DNA of 64,000 bases from Falsiruegeria litorea R37 (lineage in GTDB: Bacteria > Pseudomonadota > Alphaproteobacteria > Rhodobacterales > Rhodobacteraceae). Position 1 is the stretch's first letter. Each line of letters opens with the position of its first letter. Location of the stretch: NCBI RefSeq assembly GCF_900172225.1, contig NZ_FWFO01000001.1:744001-808000 (forward strand), read 5' to 3'. The translations under genes and the position numbers were made by a program. Of this stretch, positions 26,872 to 35,093 are shown in pieces. The notes beneath the pieces were generated by a model. That model saw only the letters and a program-made list of their open reading frames with translations. It was not told the origin of the DNA and did not search any database.

Positions 26872-27300
26872 ATGACCAAGGTCAAATCAGGCGACACAGT
26901 GCGCATCCACTACACCGGAACCCTGCTGGATGGCAGCACTTTTGACAGTTCGGAAGGGCGGGATCCGTTGGAGTTTGTGGTGGGTTCGGGTCAGATTATC
27001 CCGGGCTTGGATAAGGCGCTTCCAGATATGGAAGTGGGGGAGAAGAAGAAGGTGACGATCGATTGCAAAGAAGCCTATGGCCCGATCAACCCCGCCGCCC
27101 GTCAATCCATTCCTCGCGAAGGCATCCCGGATGACATTCCGCTGGAGATCGGCACTCAGTTGCAGATGCAGACCCCGGACGGTCAGGCTCTGCCTGTGAC
27201 CGTTGTGGAAGTGGACGAGGCAACAGTGACCCTTGACGCCAATCACCCGCTCGCGGGCCAGGATCTGGTGTTCGATTTCGAGATCGTTTCGATCAATTGA
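26872..27300 (+). CDS. FKBP-type peptidyl-prolyl isomerase (SlyD-like)
   Basis: A 142-residue protein. ATG at 26872 behind CGGAG; the open frame extends to 26557, but that part overlaps the divergent dehalogenase. The FKBP fold shows YTGTLLDGSTFDSS, then PLEFVVGSGQIIPGLDKAL, then an inserted chaperone flap (~70-125: KEAYGPINPAARQSIPREGIPDDI), then LDANHPLAGQDLVFDFEIVSI. That flap layout is SlyD-like, but without the histidine-rich tail. It speeds proline isomerisation and likely acts as a folding factor in the cytoplasm. Confidence 0.9.
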   Translation: MTKVKSGDTVRIHYTGTLLDGSTFDSSEGRDPLEFVVGSGQIIPGLDKALPDMEVGEKKKVTIDCKEAYGPINPAARQSIPREGIPDDIPLEIGTQLQMQTPDGQALPVTVVEVDEATVTLDANHPLAGQDLVFDFEIVSIN

Positions 27301-27318
27301 CCCGTTGCACGTGGGGCG

Positions 27319-27548
27319 GGGGGCTCCCGCCCGTCGGAAACGCCCCTGACGGGGCGCCACCTCCCGTTGGGCCGGGCCTCGCTTCGCTCGGCGGTTGGTG
27401 CATCGTTGGGATCTAAGCGCTATTGAGGCCGACTTTGTGCGCGGCGTTTGCTGCTGGCGGGACCGCGCCGCGCGCAGCGCGGCGCTCGGCCCAAAGCCGT
27501 TAGCGGTGCCGACGCAGTCGGGATCGCTCGGGTGCGGGAGCGCTCCCG
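27319..27548 (+). repeat. Structured dispersed repeat, copy 4
   Basis: Lies between the convergent FKBP gene and the small gene at 28089-27634. Stem A is CGCCCC-TGAC-GGGGCG (27341-27356); stem B is CCGAC-GCA-GTCGG (27509-27521), one compensated pair away from copies 1, 3 and 5. A third hairpin, GCGCCGCGC-GCA-GCGCGGCGC, sits in the right arm (about 27465-27485). Nothing else is seen in 27301-27633. Confidence 0.85.
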
Positions 27549-27633
27549 AAGCGGTCAAACGCAACGCCGTTGTATGGGATAGGCGGTGCAGTGCCTTGGT
27601 GGTTTCGACTTGGTTCCAAGACGCGCTTGGCGC

Positions 27634-28089
27634 TCATTCGTCCAAAGTCAGGCCGCCTCTGCGCACGGGAATACGGCTGCGGGGCATGGAAGAGACAATC
27701 GGGACGGCAGGTGTGTCGGACTGCTCGGCATCTCCGCCAAACATACTGCCCGCGTCGGGCAGGTTGAGGCTGCCCAACCATGTAGAACCGTTTTCGGCTG
27801 GTGATGACGGTTCGGCGTTGGGGATATCCAATTGCGCGACAACTGAAGTTGCTTCTGTCGCCTCGCTCACATCTGTCGCCGATCCAATTTCTGTATCAGC
27901 GACCTGATGCACATCAACATGCGCCTTCGGTTCGGTAAACAGCCCTTGTACCTGGGGTGAAGACATCAGTACCACCACCATCAAACAGCCGCATCCAGCC
28001 ACCAGCGTGACCTTCAATCCGCGCAAGGGGTTGGCGTTTGGCTTGGGGTCGCGCATTCGGGCGCTAAGGGTGACATCGGGCTGAGGCAT
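27634..28089 (-). CDS. Small single-pass membrane protein, unknown function
   Basis: About 151 residues from the ATG at 28089; an upstream in-frame ATG at 28140 would run into the fabI terminator hairpin. A basic N-terminus is followed by one hydrophobic helix (~22-42, LKVTLVAGCGCLMVVVLMSS). The rest is an acidic, Ser/Thr/Ala-rich, low-complexity tail, probably periplasmic and disordered, with a basic end (PRSRIPVRRGGLTLDE). Not recognised. No partner is apparent from its neighbours. Confidence 0.6.
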   Translation of the reverse strand: MPQPDVTLSARMRDPKPNANPLRGLKVTLVAGCGCLMVVVLMSSPQVQGLFTEPKAHVDVHQVADTEIGSATDVSEATEATSVVAQLDIPNAEPSSPAENGSTWLGSLNLPDAGSMFGGDAEQSDTPAVPIVSSMPRSRIPVRRGGLTLDE

Positions 28090-28124
28090 GCAGGCACCAT
28101 GACCCGAAACCTTGGCAATCAAAG

Positions 28125-28158
28125 GGCGGGGCCATGGCAATCTCTTGCAGGCCCCGCC
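28125..28158 (-). terminator. Putative terminator hairpin after fabI
   Basis: Inverted arms GGCGGGGCC (28125-28133) and GGCCCCGCC (28150-28158) with a 16-nt loop lie just beyond the fabI stop. No clear U-run follows on the fabI strand, so it may be only a transcript-end hairpin. Confidence 0.4.
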
Positions 28159-28167
28159 GCCACAAAA

Positions 28168-28959
28168 TTACATGCTTTCAGGCTGCGGCATACCCAGGAC
28201 GTGGAAGCCGCCGTCGACGCGAATGATCTCGCCTGTGGTGCAGGCGCCCGCATCCGAGGTCAGGTAAACCGCTGTGCCGCCAACCGCCTCAAGCGTTGCG
28301 TTCGAGCGCATGGGCGCGTTGGTGTCAGCAAACTTGAACGTCTTGCGGGCCCCCCCGATGGCCGCGCCGGCCAGGGTTTTCATTGGTCCGGGCGAAATGG
28401 CGTTCACGCGGATGCCTTCGGGGCCCAGATCGTTTGCCAGATAACGGGTCGCTGATTCCAGCGCTGCCTTGGCCACGCCCATCACGTTGTAATTCGGGAC
28501 AACCCGGTTCGACCCGGCATAAGTCAGCGTCAGCAGCGTGCCGCCGTTGTCTTTCATCAGCGGATGCGCTCGGCGGGCCACTTCGATAAAGGAATAGGCC
28601 GAGATATCCATCGAGTTTTTGAAGTTCGCCCGGCTGGTATCTAAAAACCGCCCCGTCAGTTCGGTCTTGTCCGAATAGGCGATGGCGTGCACCAGAAAGT
28701 CGATGGTGGGCCAACGGTCACCCAATTGGGCAAAGGCCGTGTCCAGTGACGCATCATCGGTGACATCCACATCCACCATGAAATCAGAACCGACGCTCTG
28801 CGCCAGTGGCTCCAAGCGTTTGCCAAAGGCTTCACCCTGATAGGTGAAGGCCAGCTCGGCCCCCGCCTCGGCCATGGCTTTGGCGATGCCCCAAGCGATC
28901 GAGCGATCATTGGCAACGCCCATGATCAGCCCGCGTTTGCCCTGCAATGCTCCGGTCAT
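28168..28959 (-). CDS. fabI: Enoyl-ACP reductase (NADH)
   Basis: A 263-residue FabI that reduces trans-2-enoyl-ACP in each elongation round. The cofactor loop is GLIMGVANDRSIAWGIAKA, typical of FabI. The catalytic Tyr-x6-Lys is in PNYNVMGVAKAALE, with the preceding LTYAGSNRVVPN. The ending EIIRVDGGFHVLGM is also typical. It starts 4 nt after the fabB stop, so the two are co-transcribed. FabI is the known target of triclosan-type inhibitors. Confidence 0.95.
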   Translation of the reverse strand: MTGALQGKRGLIMGVANDRSIAWGIAKAMAEAGAELAFTYQGEAFGKRLEPLAQSVGSDFMVDVDVTDDASLDTAFAQLGDRWPTIDFLVHAIAYSDKTELTGRFLDTSRANFKNSMDISAYSFIEVARRAHPLMKDNGGTLLTLTYAGSNRVVPNYNVMGVAKAALESATRYLANDLGPEGIRVNAISPGPMKTLAGAAIGGARKTFKFADTNAPMRSNATLEAVGGTAVYLTSDAGACTTGEIIRVDGGFHVLGMPQPESM

Positions 28960-28963
28960 CGGT

Positions 28964-30193
28964 TTATCCTTTGTACTTGCTCAGGATCATCGATCCGTTG
29001 GTGCCGCCAAAGCCAAAGCTGTTGGTCATGACCGAATCGAGGCCTGCATTTTCGACCAACTCGGTTGCCACTTCGCCCGGGTTGATCCCCTCGGCCAGAG
29101 TCTCGACGTTGATTGACGGTGTGATGAAATCATTGTCCAGCATCAGCAAGCAGAAGATCGCCTCCAAAGCGCCAGCTGCGCCCTGCGCATGGCCGGTCAT
29201 CGACTTGGTCGAGCTGATGGGGGGCACGTTGCCTTCGCCAAAGACGCGGCGCACGGCTTCAACCTCACCCACGTCACCGACTGGGGTCGAGGTGCCATGC
29301 GCGTTGATGTAGCTGACCTTGCGGTCTTCGGGCAGGGTCGACACGGCCAGACGCATGGCGCGTTCGCCGCCTTCACCGCTGGGGGCCACCATGTCATGGC
29401 CATCGGATGTGGCCGCGTAACCGGTCACTTCGGCATAGATCTTTGCACCACGCGCCAGAGCGTGATCCAGGTCTTCGAGCACAACAATGCCGCCACCGCC
29501 CGAGATCACGAACCCATCGCGGTTCTCGTCAAACGCGCGCGAGGCCTTGTCCGGCGTGTCGTTGTATTTCGAGCTCATCGCGCCCATGGCGTCGAACAGG
29601 CACGACAGGGTCCAGTCCAGCTCTTCGCCGCCGCCTGCAAACATCACGTCCTGCTTGCCCAGCATGATCTGCTCGGCCGCATTGCCGATGCAGTGTAGAG
29701 AGGTCGAACAGGCCGAGGTGATCGAATAGTTGATGCCCTTGATCTTGAACGCCGTCGCCAGGTTGGCAGAGATGGTCGAGCTCATGCATTTGGGCACTGC
29801 AAAGGGCCCGATCCGCTTGGTTGCCCCGGTTTTGGCAACCACCTGATGCGCAGCCAGCATGGCGCTGGTCGACGGGCCGCCCGATCCGGCCACCAGACCG
29901 GTGCGCACATTCACGACGTCATCCTCGGTCAGGCCGGCATCAGCGATGGCCTGGCTCATGGCGATATGGGCATAGGCCGCACCCGGCCCCATGAAGCGCA
30001 GCGCGCGTTTGTCCACGTGCTCCTTGATGTCGAGTTTCAGCGTGCCGGCGATCTGGCTACGAAAGCCATGTTCAACCATCTCGTCACTTGAGACGATCCC
30101 GGATTTGCCTGCCTTCAGCGAGGCGACGACCTCTTGGGCATTGTTGCCGATCGACGAGACAATGCCCAGACCGGTGACCACGACACGACGCAT
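28964..30193 (-). CDS. fabB: 3-oxoacyl-ACP synthase I
   Basis: A 409-residue condensing enzyme, KAS I type, needed to elongate the unsaturated branch begun by FabA. Nucleophile Cys162 is in TSACSTSLHCIG. The two histidines are in INAHGTSTPVGD and KSMTGHAQGAAG, giving the C-H-H triad. The N-terminal MRRVVVTGLGIVSSIG is typical. ATG at 30193 has GGGAG upstream. Shares an operon with fabI. Separated from fabA by an NTF2-like gene and a 366-bp gap with palindromes. Confidence 0.95.
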   Translation of the reverse strand: MRRVVVTGLGIVSSIGNNAQEVVASLKAGKSGIVSSDEMVEHGFRSQIAGTLKLDIKEHVDKRALRFMGPGAAYAHIAMSQAIADAGLTEDDVVNVRTGLVAGSGGPSTSAMLAAHQVVAKTGATKRIGPFAVPKCMSSTISANLATAFKIKGINYSITSACSTSLHCIGNAAEQIMLGKQDVMFAGGGEELDWTLSCLFDAMGAMSSKYNDTPDKASRAFDENRDGFVISGGGGIVVLEDLDHALARGAKIYAEVTGYAATSDGHDMVAPSGEGGERAMRLAVSTLPEDRKVSYINAHGTSTPVGDVGEVEAVRRVFGEGNVPPISSTKSMTGHAQGAAGALEAIFCLLMLDNDFITPSINVETLAEGINPGEVATELVENAGLDSVMTNSFGFGGTNGSMILSKYKG

Positions 30194-30559
30194 ACGTGCA
30201 CTCCCTTGTTAGCTTATGTCTTAGTATGCATTGCGACGTGGGGGTGCAAGATGGGTTGACGCTGTGTGGTCGCTTGATCCCCGTCTTGAAACGCTTGCGG
30301 TGGGTGGCGACCCAAAAACTTTCAAAGTTTTTGGGTCGATTTCTTTCAAAGAAATCGGCGCCCGTAATGATGGCGTCGCGTTTGATCTCTAAACACTTTG
30401 AGGTCGATGATCGGGTGCATTGGCCTCTCGTGATGCAGATGCGATACAAGCGGTCAGCGGTTTTGCACGCATCATCCCATGTTCTGATTGGCACGCAGCC
30501 GCTACATGATCTCAGCTAAGCATCAAGCGCTATAACTTTTGGCGGCGGCGGCCGGTCGA
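30194..30559. other. 366-bp gap upstream of fabB
   Basis: No credible gene was seen. It contains the paired palindromes at 30309-30357 and presumably the fabB promoter in the part next to 30193. Short open frames on both strands lack ribosome sites and protein-like composition. Confidence 0.6.
30309..30357. repeat. Two abutting perfect palindromes
   Basis: The first has 14-nt arms (GACCCAAAAACTTT and its complement) around a central C, spanning 30309-30337. The second has 10-nt arms (CGATTTCTTT and complement) around a central C, spanning 30337-30357. They share base 30337 and a common core, CTTTCAAAG. Could be a terminator for the NTF2-like gene, a protein-binding site, or a copy of a dispersed element. 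Confidence 0.8.
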
Positions 30560-31033
30560 TCAGAATTCGTTGGGCAGGGACGAGTGGTGCAGGACGATGC
30601 GCAGGGTGCCGTCTGCATCTTTCTTGTAGCCGAACGACTTGTCCACTTTGGTGACGTTGCCGTCCTTGTCCGTCAACATGACCCAGCCCATCCACATTGC
30701 GATGTCACCTTCGATGTATTCGGCCGACGTTACGCTGTCCATGGCCCGCCAGCCTTGGATCGCAAACCCGTTGTCCCGCGGATATTCTTCGGAATGGCCA
30801 CAGAAATAGGCCAAGGCGCCTTCTTTGGTTGGCCGAAAGGATTGCGGACCGCTGGCCATGGTCGGTTTGAACAACACAGGACCCAAGTTGTAGCCATAGA
30901 TCGCATCCAGATGGGCATCTGCGACCTGACGTGCCGCGTCAATTCCACCCTCTTCAAAGGCTTTTGAGATGGCAATCTTACCCTGACCCCATGCTGTGCG
31001 GGCATCAGATAGATCTTTGTGAGTGATCGACAC
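30560..31033 (-). CDS. NTF2-like (SnoaL-type) small protein
   Basis: A 157-residue soluble protein with the helix-then-curved-sheet pattern of NTF2/SnoaL proteins: an N-terminal helical part, the conserved-looking QGWRAMDSVTSAEYIEGDIAMWMGWVMLTDKDGNV, then VDKSFGYKKDADGTLRIVLHHSSLP. The ending HHSSxP is common in NTF2-like enzymes. No catalytic residues can be assigned. It stands between fabA and fabB, but a terminator separates it from fabA and a 366-bp gap from fabB, so it is probably its own unit. Confidence 0.65.
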   Translation of the reverse strand: MSITHKDLSDARTAWGQGKIAISKAFEEGGIDAARQVADAHLDAIYGYNLGPVLFKPTMASGPQSFRPTKEGALAYFCGHSEEYPRDNGFAIQGWRAMDSVTSAEYIEGDIAMWMGWVMLTDKDGNVTKVDKSFGYKKDADGTLRIVLHHSSLPNEF

Positions 31034-31060
31034 GGCGTAGTCCTCTCTGTTGCAGGTGCG

Positions 31061-31086
31061 AAAAAGAGGCCCGTGAGCCTCTCTTT
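31061..31086 (-). terminator. Rho-independent terminator of fabA
   Basis: Read on the minus strand: AGAGAGGC, loop, GCCTCT, then TTTTT. It lies 23 nt beyond the fabA stop and before the NTF2-like gene. Confidence 0.75.
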
Positions 31087-31108
31087 CGATATCGGTTTTA
31101 GTGCGGCC

Positions 31109-31618
31109 TCAGCTTTCGGAAAGGGCCACTTTCATGTCTTTGACCTGATAGATCATTTCGCCGTCTGCTTCGACGATACCATCGGCAACACCCATTGTCA
31201 GGCGGCGGGTCTGGATCGCTTTTTTGAAGTCGATCTTGTAGGTCAGCATCTTGCGGTCCGGGCGGACCATGCCGGTCAGTTTGACTTCGCCAACGCCCAC
31301 AGCCATGCCGCGACCTTTCCAGCCACGCCAGCCCAAATTGAAACCGGTCAACTGCCACAAACCATCCAGGCCCAGGCAGCCGGGCATGATCGGGTTACCG
31401 GGAAAGTGGCAATCAAAGAACCAAAGGTCCGGGGTGATGTCGAATTCCGCCAGCACGTGACCTTTGCCATGCGCGCCGCCATCACCCGAAATCTCGGTGA
31501 TCCGGTCCATCATCAGCATCGGCGGCGCCGGAAGCTGAGCGTTGCCGGGGCCAAAAAGCTCGCCACGGGCGCATTTCAGCAGGTCATCTTTGTCAAAACT
31601 GCTCGGGAATTGGGACAT
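31109..31618 (-). CDS. fabA: 3-hydroxydecanoyl-ACP dehydratase/isomerase
   Basis: A 169-residue hot-dog-fold enzyme that dehydrates 3-hydroxydecanoyl-ACP and isomerises trans-2 to cis-3-decenoyl-ACP, the entry to unsaturated fatty acids. Catalytic His71 lies in [14 protein letters not shown], and Asp85 in [10 protein letters not shown], matching H70/D84 of E. coli FabA. ATG at 31618 follows CAGGAGAAG; the frame is open to 31813, but the extension is not FabA-like. Divergent from irr with a 188-bp shared regulatory gap. Confidence 0.95.
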   Translation of the reverse strand: MSQFPSSFDKDDLLKCARGELFGPGNAQLPAPPMLMMDRITEISGDGGAHGKGHVLAEFDITPDLWFFDCHFPGNPIMPGCLGLDGLWQLTGFNLGWRGWKGRGMAVGVGEVKLTGMVRPDRKMLTYKIDFKKAIQTRRLTMGVADGIVEADGEMIYQVKDMKVALSES

Positions 31619-31738
31619 GCTGCCGCTTCTCCTGCCTGGGGTGTCAAATTTCACTTTCGACCCTCTAGCATCGCGCCTAGCCGTCCCGCAAGTGCCCGAC
31701 TGGTGGATTGCGACGTCGGGTCCGTTCAGTTGCGAATG

Positions 31739-31776
31739 AATTTCATTTGAAATTACCGGGGAGACGGCCCTATATA
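31739..31776 (+). promoter_or_regulatory. irr promoter overlapped by an inverted repeat (possible Irr/Fur-type operator)
   Basis: TTGAAA (31747-31752) and TATATA (31771-31776) with 18-nt spacing form a good sigma70-like promoter for irr. The -35 box lies inside a palindrome with arms AATTTCA and TGAAATT around TT (31739-31754). A repressor bound there would block irr, and perhaps also fabA on the other side. It does not match the known TTAGAA-type ICE exactly, so the factor is inferred. Confidence 0.55.
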
Positions 31777-31806
31777 TACAGTCAGCCATGAGCGAGTCTT
31801 GACGTA

Positions 31807-32223
31807 ATGACACCAGATAGCCAACAGATTGCCACCGAGTGGTTGGTTGACGCAGGCCTGCGTCCGACCCGTCAGCGTGTAACGCTGGCTGAACTTCTGG
31901 TTGGCGATGGCCGTCACCGTCATGTCACAGCAGAAAGCCTGTTCGAGGCCTCAAAGACCAAAGGCGCGTCTGTATCTCTGGCCACTGTCTACAATACGTT
32001 GCGCGCTTTTTGTGACGCAGGTGTGCTGCAAGAAATCACTGTGGACGGCTCGAAAAGCTATTTCGACACCAACACCCACGATCACCCCCATTTCTATTGG
32101 GAGGACGAGGCCCGTCTGTCGGATGCGCCATCCGATCAGCTGGTCATCCAGCGCCTGCCCGATGCCCCCGAAGGGGTCGAGATCGCCTCGGTCGATGTGG
32201 TAATCCGCCTGCGCAAGGTCTGA
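31807..32223 (+). CDS. irr: Irr-type iron response regulator (Fur superfamily)
   Basis: A 138-residue Fur-fold repressor. The DNA-binding part has [14 protein letters not shown] and [36 protein letters not shown]. The dimer domain carries the histidine cluster [13 protein letters not shown], as in Irr proteins, and lacks the CxxC zinc motifs of classical Fur/Zur. In alphaproteobacteria Irr senses heme status and controls iron, heme and often its own gene. Divergent from fabA, as in many relatives. Its stop codon abuts the LysR stop. Confidence 0.88.
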   Translation: MTPDSQQIATEWLVDAGLRPTRQRVTLAELLVGDGRHRHVTAESLFEASKTKGASVSLATVYNTLRAFCDAGVLQEITVDGSKSYFDTNTHDHPHFYWEDEARLSDAPSDQLVIQRLPDAPEGVEIASVDVVIRLRKV

Positions 32224-33126
32224 TCAGGGCCGCTGGCTCTTTAACGCTTCTGTCAAAATGTCCATTGCACCTTCGATGATTGGGTCTCCGGGCCCGGTGC
32301 CGTGACGTGCCAGGATCACCGGCTCGCTGGCGTCGGGGTCGCGGATCGGGATAGCCACCAATGGCTGGCCATCATAGCTGTGAAGGGCAAAAGGCGCGGC
32401 ATAACTGATGCCGGCGCCTTCACCATGGGCGGTGAGGCTGCGCATGATTTCCAGCGATGGCGTGCGATGTGCGACCACGGGCTGCAGACCGTGACGCCGG
32501 AACAGCCCCAGCATATGCTGTGCCGATAGCCCTTCATCCGACAGGATCAGCGGGTGCTGCGACAGGTCACGCAATGAGATGTCGGGTTGCCTGGCTAGGT
32601 GGTGATCCGGTGACAGCACCGCAACAGGTCGCTGATGAAACAGCGAGGTCCGGGTAAATCCAGCGTCCAGCCCCAGGTCATATGTCACGGCAATGTCGAT
32701 ACTCCCATCTAGCAGCGCGCTGATCAGCGGCTCAAAGGCGGCGGCGCGATGGCTGACGGTGATCTGCGGATAAGCCTGCCGCAGGTGTTGCAGGGCAGGG
32801 GCCAGCAGAAAAGGAGCCAGATCCGAAAAACACCCAAGCGTCAGGCGTGTTGTGGTCGGTTGCGCGTCTTGTCCGGTCTCGAGACTGGCCGCACGCGCCA
32901 AAAGCGCCTCGGCCCTCTCTACAAACCGGCGACCTTGTGGTGTCACGGCAAGCGCGGCCCCGCGTTTGCGAATGAACAGCGGATACCCCAGCTGCGTGTC
33001 GATCCGGTCCAGTGCATTCGACAACGCGGGTTGCGATACGTTGAGGCGCGCGGCGGCGGCCGACAAGCTGCCCTCAGCCGCGATGGCGCAGGCGTATTCG
33101 TAGTGGCGGAGTGTAAGGTATAACAT
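32224..33126 (-). CDS. LysR-family transcriptional regulator
   Basis: A 300-residue LTTR. The HTH is in residues ~1-60 (YACAIAAEGSLSAAAARLNVSQPALSNALDRIDTQLG). An effector-binding domain follows (~90-295), with LTLGCFSDLAPFLL and DGSIDIAVTYDLG. Divergent from the PhyH-type dioxygenase gene, the usual arrangement for an LTTR and its target. Effector unknown. Its stop is directly adjacent to the irr stop. Confidence 0.9.
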   Translation of the reverse strand: MLYLTLRHYEYACAIAAEGSLSAAAARLNVSQPALSNALDRIDTQLGYPLFIRKRGAALAVTPQGRRFVERAEALLARAASLETGQDAQPTTTRLTLGCFSDLAPFLLAPALQHLRQAYPQITVSHRAAAFEPLISALLDGSIDIAVTYDLGLDAGFTRTSLFHQRPVAVLSPDHHLARQPDISLRDLSQHPLILSDEGLSAQHMLGLFRRHGLQPVVAHRTPSLEIMRSLTAHGEGAGISYAAPFALHSYDGQPLVAIPIRDPDASEPVILARHGTGPGDPIIEGAMDILTEALKSQRP

Positions 33127-33140
33127 GAAGTTAAATATGT

Positions 33141-33164
33141 CATTTCTAGATATGATTTGAAATG
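33141..33164. promoter_or_regulatory. Inverted repeat in the LysR/PhyH divergent gap
   Basis: Arms CATTTC (33141-33146) and GAAATG (33159-33164) with a 12-nt AT-rich spacer. Position and size suit an LTTR operator, but this is inference. Confidence 0.4.
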
Positions 33165-33213
33165 TTGTTTTCGCCGGGGCAGAACTCTTTCAACACCCAG
33201 TATGGAGGACCCG

Positions 33214-34008
33214 ATGACGCACCCAACTGTGACGCCCGAAATGATCGAAACCTATCAGCGCGATGGCGTTGTCCTTGTGCCAGGCCTGTTTGCCGATCAC
33301 GTCGATGCCCTGCGGGAAGGGATCGAGGTCAATATGGCTGAGCCGGGGCCTTACGCCTCGGACAACAAGAAGGAGGGGCAGACGGGTCTGTTCTTTGACG
33401 ACTATTGCAATTGGACCCGCATCCCGCAGTTCCGTGACGTGATCCAGGCCTCGCCCGCTGCGCAGGTGGCTGCTGATCTGATGCAATCCGAAACCGTGCA
33501 GATGTTTCACGACCACGTTCTGGTCAAGGAACCCGGCACATCGATGGCGACACCCTGGCACCAGGACGGGCCGTACTATTTTGTCGAAGGGCAGCAAACC
33601 GTCAGCTTTTGGTCGCCGCTTGATCCGGTGAAAGAGGCAACCTTGCGCTGCGTTGCAGGCTCGCATCTGTGGGAAAAAGAGGTGTTGCCGACCCGGTGGG
33701 TGTCGGAAGAGGGGTTCTTTGCCGACGAGGGCCAGTACATGCCGATCCCCGATCCGGATGCCGAGGGCATGAAGGTGGTCGAATTCGAAATGCAGCCCGG
33801 CGACGCGGTGGCGTTCAACTACAAGATCCTGCACGGCGCACGCGGCAATACATCAAACAGCCGTCGTCGGGCTTTTTCCCTGCGTCTGGTTGGGGATGAT
33901 GCCCGTTATGTCGAACGCCCTGGCCGCACTTCGCCGCCGTTTCCGGGGCACGACATGCAGCCGGGTCAACGCCTGCGAGAGGATTGGTTCCCGATGTTGA
34001 TCGGATAA
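33214..34008 (+). CDS. Phytanoyl-CoA dioxygenase (PhyH) family protein
   Basis: A 264-residue non-heme Fe(II)/2-oxoglutarate dioxygenase. ATG at 33214 behind GGAGG; the frame is open from 33157. The iron-binding His-x-Asp is in TPWHQDGPYY. The distal His is in NYKILHGARGN, followed by SRRRAFSLRLVGDDARY, whose Arg binds 2-oxoglutarate. N-terminal YQRDGVVLVPGLF is typical. It hydroxylates an unknown small molecule; ectoine and phytanoyl-CoA are only family examples. Likely controlled by the divergent LysR. Confidence 0.9.
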   Translation: MTHPTVTPEMIETYQRDGVVLVPGLFADHVDALREGIEVNMAEPGPYASDNKKEGQTGLFFDDYCNWTRIPQFRDVIQASPAAQVAADLMQSETVQMFHDHVLVKEPGTSMATPWHQDGPYYFVEGQQTVSFWSPLDPVKEATLRCVAGSHLWEKEVLPTRWVSEEGFFADEGQYMPIPDPDAEGMKVVEFEMQPGDAVAFNYKILHGARGNTSNSRRRAFSLRLVGDDARYVERPGRTSPPFPGHDMQPGQRLREDWFPMLIG

Positions 34009-34034
34009 GACCCGAGAAATTCGCGCAAAAGTGG

Positions 34035-34078
34035 GGGCTCTGCCCCCGCCGCTGCGCGGCTCCCCCGGGATATTTTCG
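34035..34078. terminator. Bidirectional hairpin element between convergent genes
   Basis: Hairpins GGGGGC-TCT-GCCCCC and GCCG-CTGC-GCGGC followed by CCCGGGATATTTT lie between the convergent PhyH and glycosyltransferase-like genes. Different from the large structured repeat. Confidence 0.55.
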
Positions 34079-34101
34079 GCAAGAGGAAGAGGGGCGTGGC
34101 G

Positions 34102-34968
34102 TTAAAACCACTGCCCCGGTTCCATGAGTCCCAAATCAAGCAACTGGCGCGAGTGCCATTCGAACGGCGTCGAATTGTGCCAGCGAAAGCTGTCGATTTC
34201 AAACGTCGATCCGGGGTTGCGCTTGAGTGCTTTGGTGGTGCGGAAAGAACAGATCGCCGCTGTCAAATTGTGGTGCCAGGGGCAGGCATAGGTGTTGTAT
34301 TCCTGATCCTCGAAGGTGTGGTTCGGCAACAGCTTGAGCCCCGGTGCCGATTTGAACAGGGCAATCCGGTCGATCTTGCGGCTTTCCTTTGGGATGTGCT
34401 CTTCGTACCGCCAGCGAACGCCACCGAAGAAATCCAACTGCCGCTCGCGAGGGTGGCCCGTTTCAGGGTCTTTGCGGGCCTGTGCGTAATAGCCTGACTT
34501 GTCCAGATTGGCCTTGTCCAATGAGACCCCGTCGGGGTGCGCCTTGAGGTCATCGGCATATAGATCGATGACATAAGTCAGCATGGAATCCCGGCGCTCT
34601 TCGTTGTGAAACATCAGCATCTCGCCGACGCTGCGGGTCTCGCAGAAGGGATAGAACAGGTATTCGGCGTTGTAGCAGTAGTACATCCAGACGCCCGGTG
34701 CGGCTTCGATGATCCGGTTGATAGCGTCGACCACCGATTTGCGGGGGCCGCAGTCGAAAGGCACCCTGTGCACCCGCGCTTCGACGTCCTTGGGCAGTTG
34801 AAACGCGTCGGGCATAAAGGCCAGCACAGAAGCAAAGCCGCATTGCAGGTGGTGGCGCATCGTGGTGGCCAGTTCGACGTCGTCCTCGACAAAGATCAAC
34901 GCCAGCGGGCCTTTGACCAGCGTCTCCTTGCCTGTGCGCAAGAGATGATCGAGTGAGTTGTATTCCAT
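34102..34968 (-). CDS. Glycosyltransferase-like hypothetical protein
   Basis: 288 residues from the ATG at 34968. The N-terminal part (PLALIFVEDDVELATTMRHHLQCGFASVLAFMP) resembles the first beta-strand and 'ED' nucleotide-sugar region of GT2-type transferases. Further motifs are VWMYYCYNAEYLFYPFCE and a C-terminal region rich in aromatic residues and histidines (YACPWHHNLTAAICSF). No membrane segment. Function is a guess from pattern. It is divergent from miaB, with 126 bp between the starts. Confidence 0.55.
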   Translation of the reverse strand: MEYNSLDHLLRTGKETLVKGPLALIFVEDDVELATTMRHHLQCGFASVLAFMPDAFQLPKDVEARVHRVPFDCGPRKSVVDAINRIIEAAPGVWMYYCYNAEYLFYPFCETRSVGEMLMFHNEERRDSMLTYVIDLYADDLKAHPDGVSLDKANLDKSGYYAQARKDPETGHPRERQLDFFGGVRWRYEEHIPKESRKIDRIALFKSAPGLKLLPNHTFEDQEYNTYACPWHHNLTAAICSFRTTKALKRNPGSTFEIDSFRWHNSTPFEWHSRQLLDLGLMEPGQWF

Positions 34969-35093
34969 CCGCGCGTCCCTGATTTGCCGTGCTGGCATCA
35001 AACACCAAAATCGGTTAATTGCACGTGCATTGCAAGCGGTGCTGGAACGGTATAAAGCCCGCCGCTGATCCCGCGAACGCAAAGGCCTGTCCA

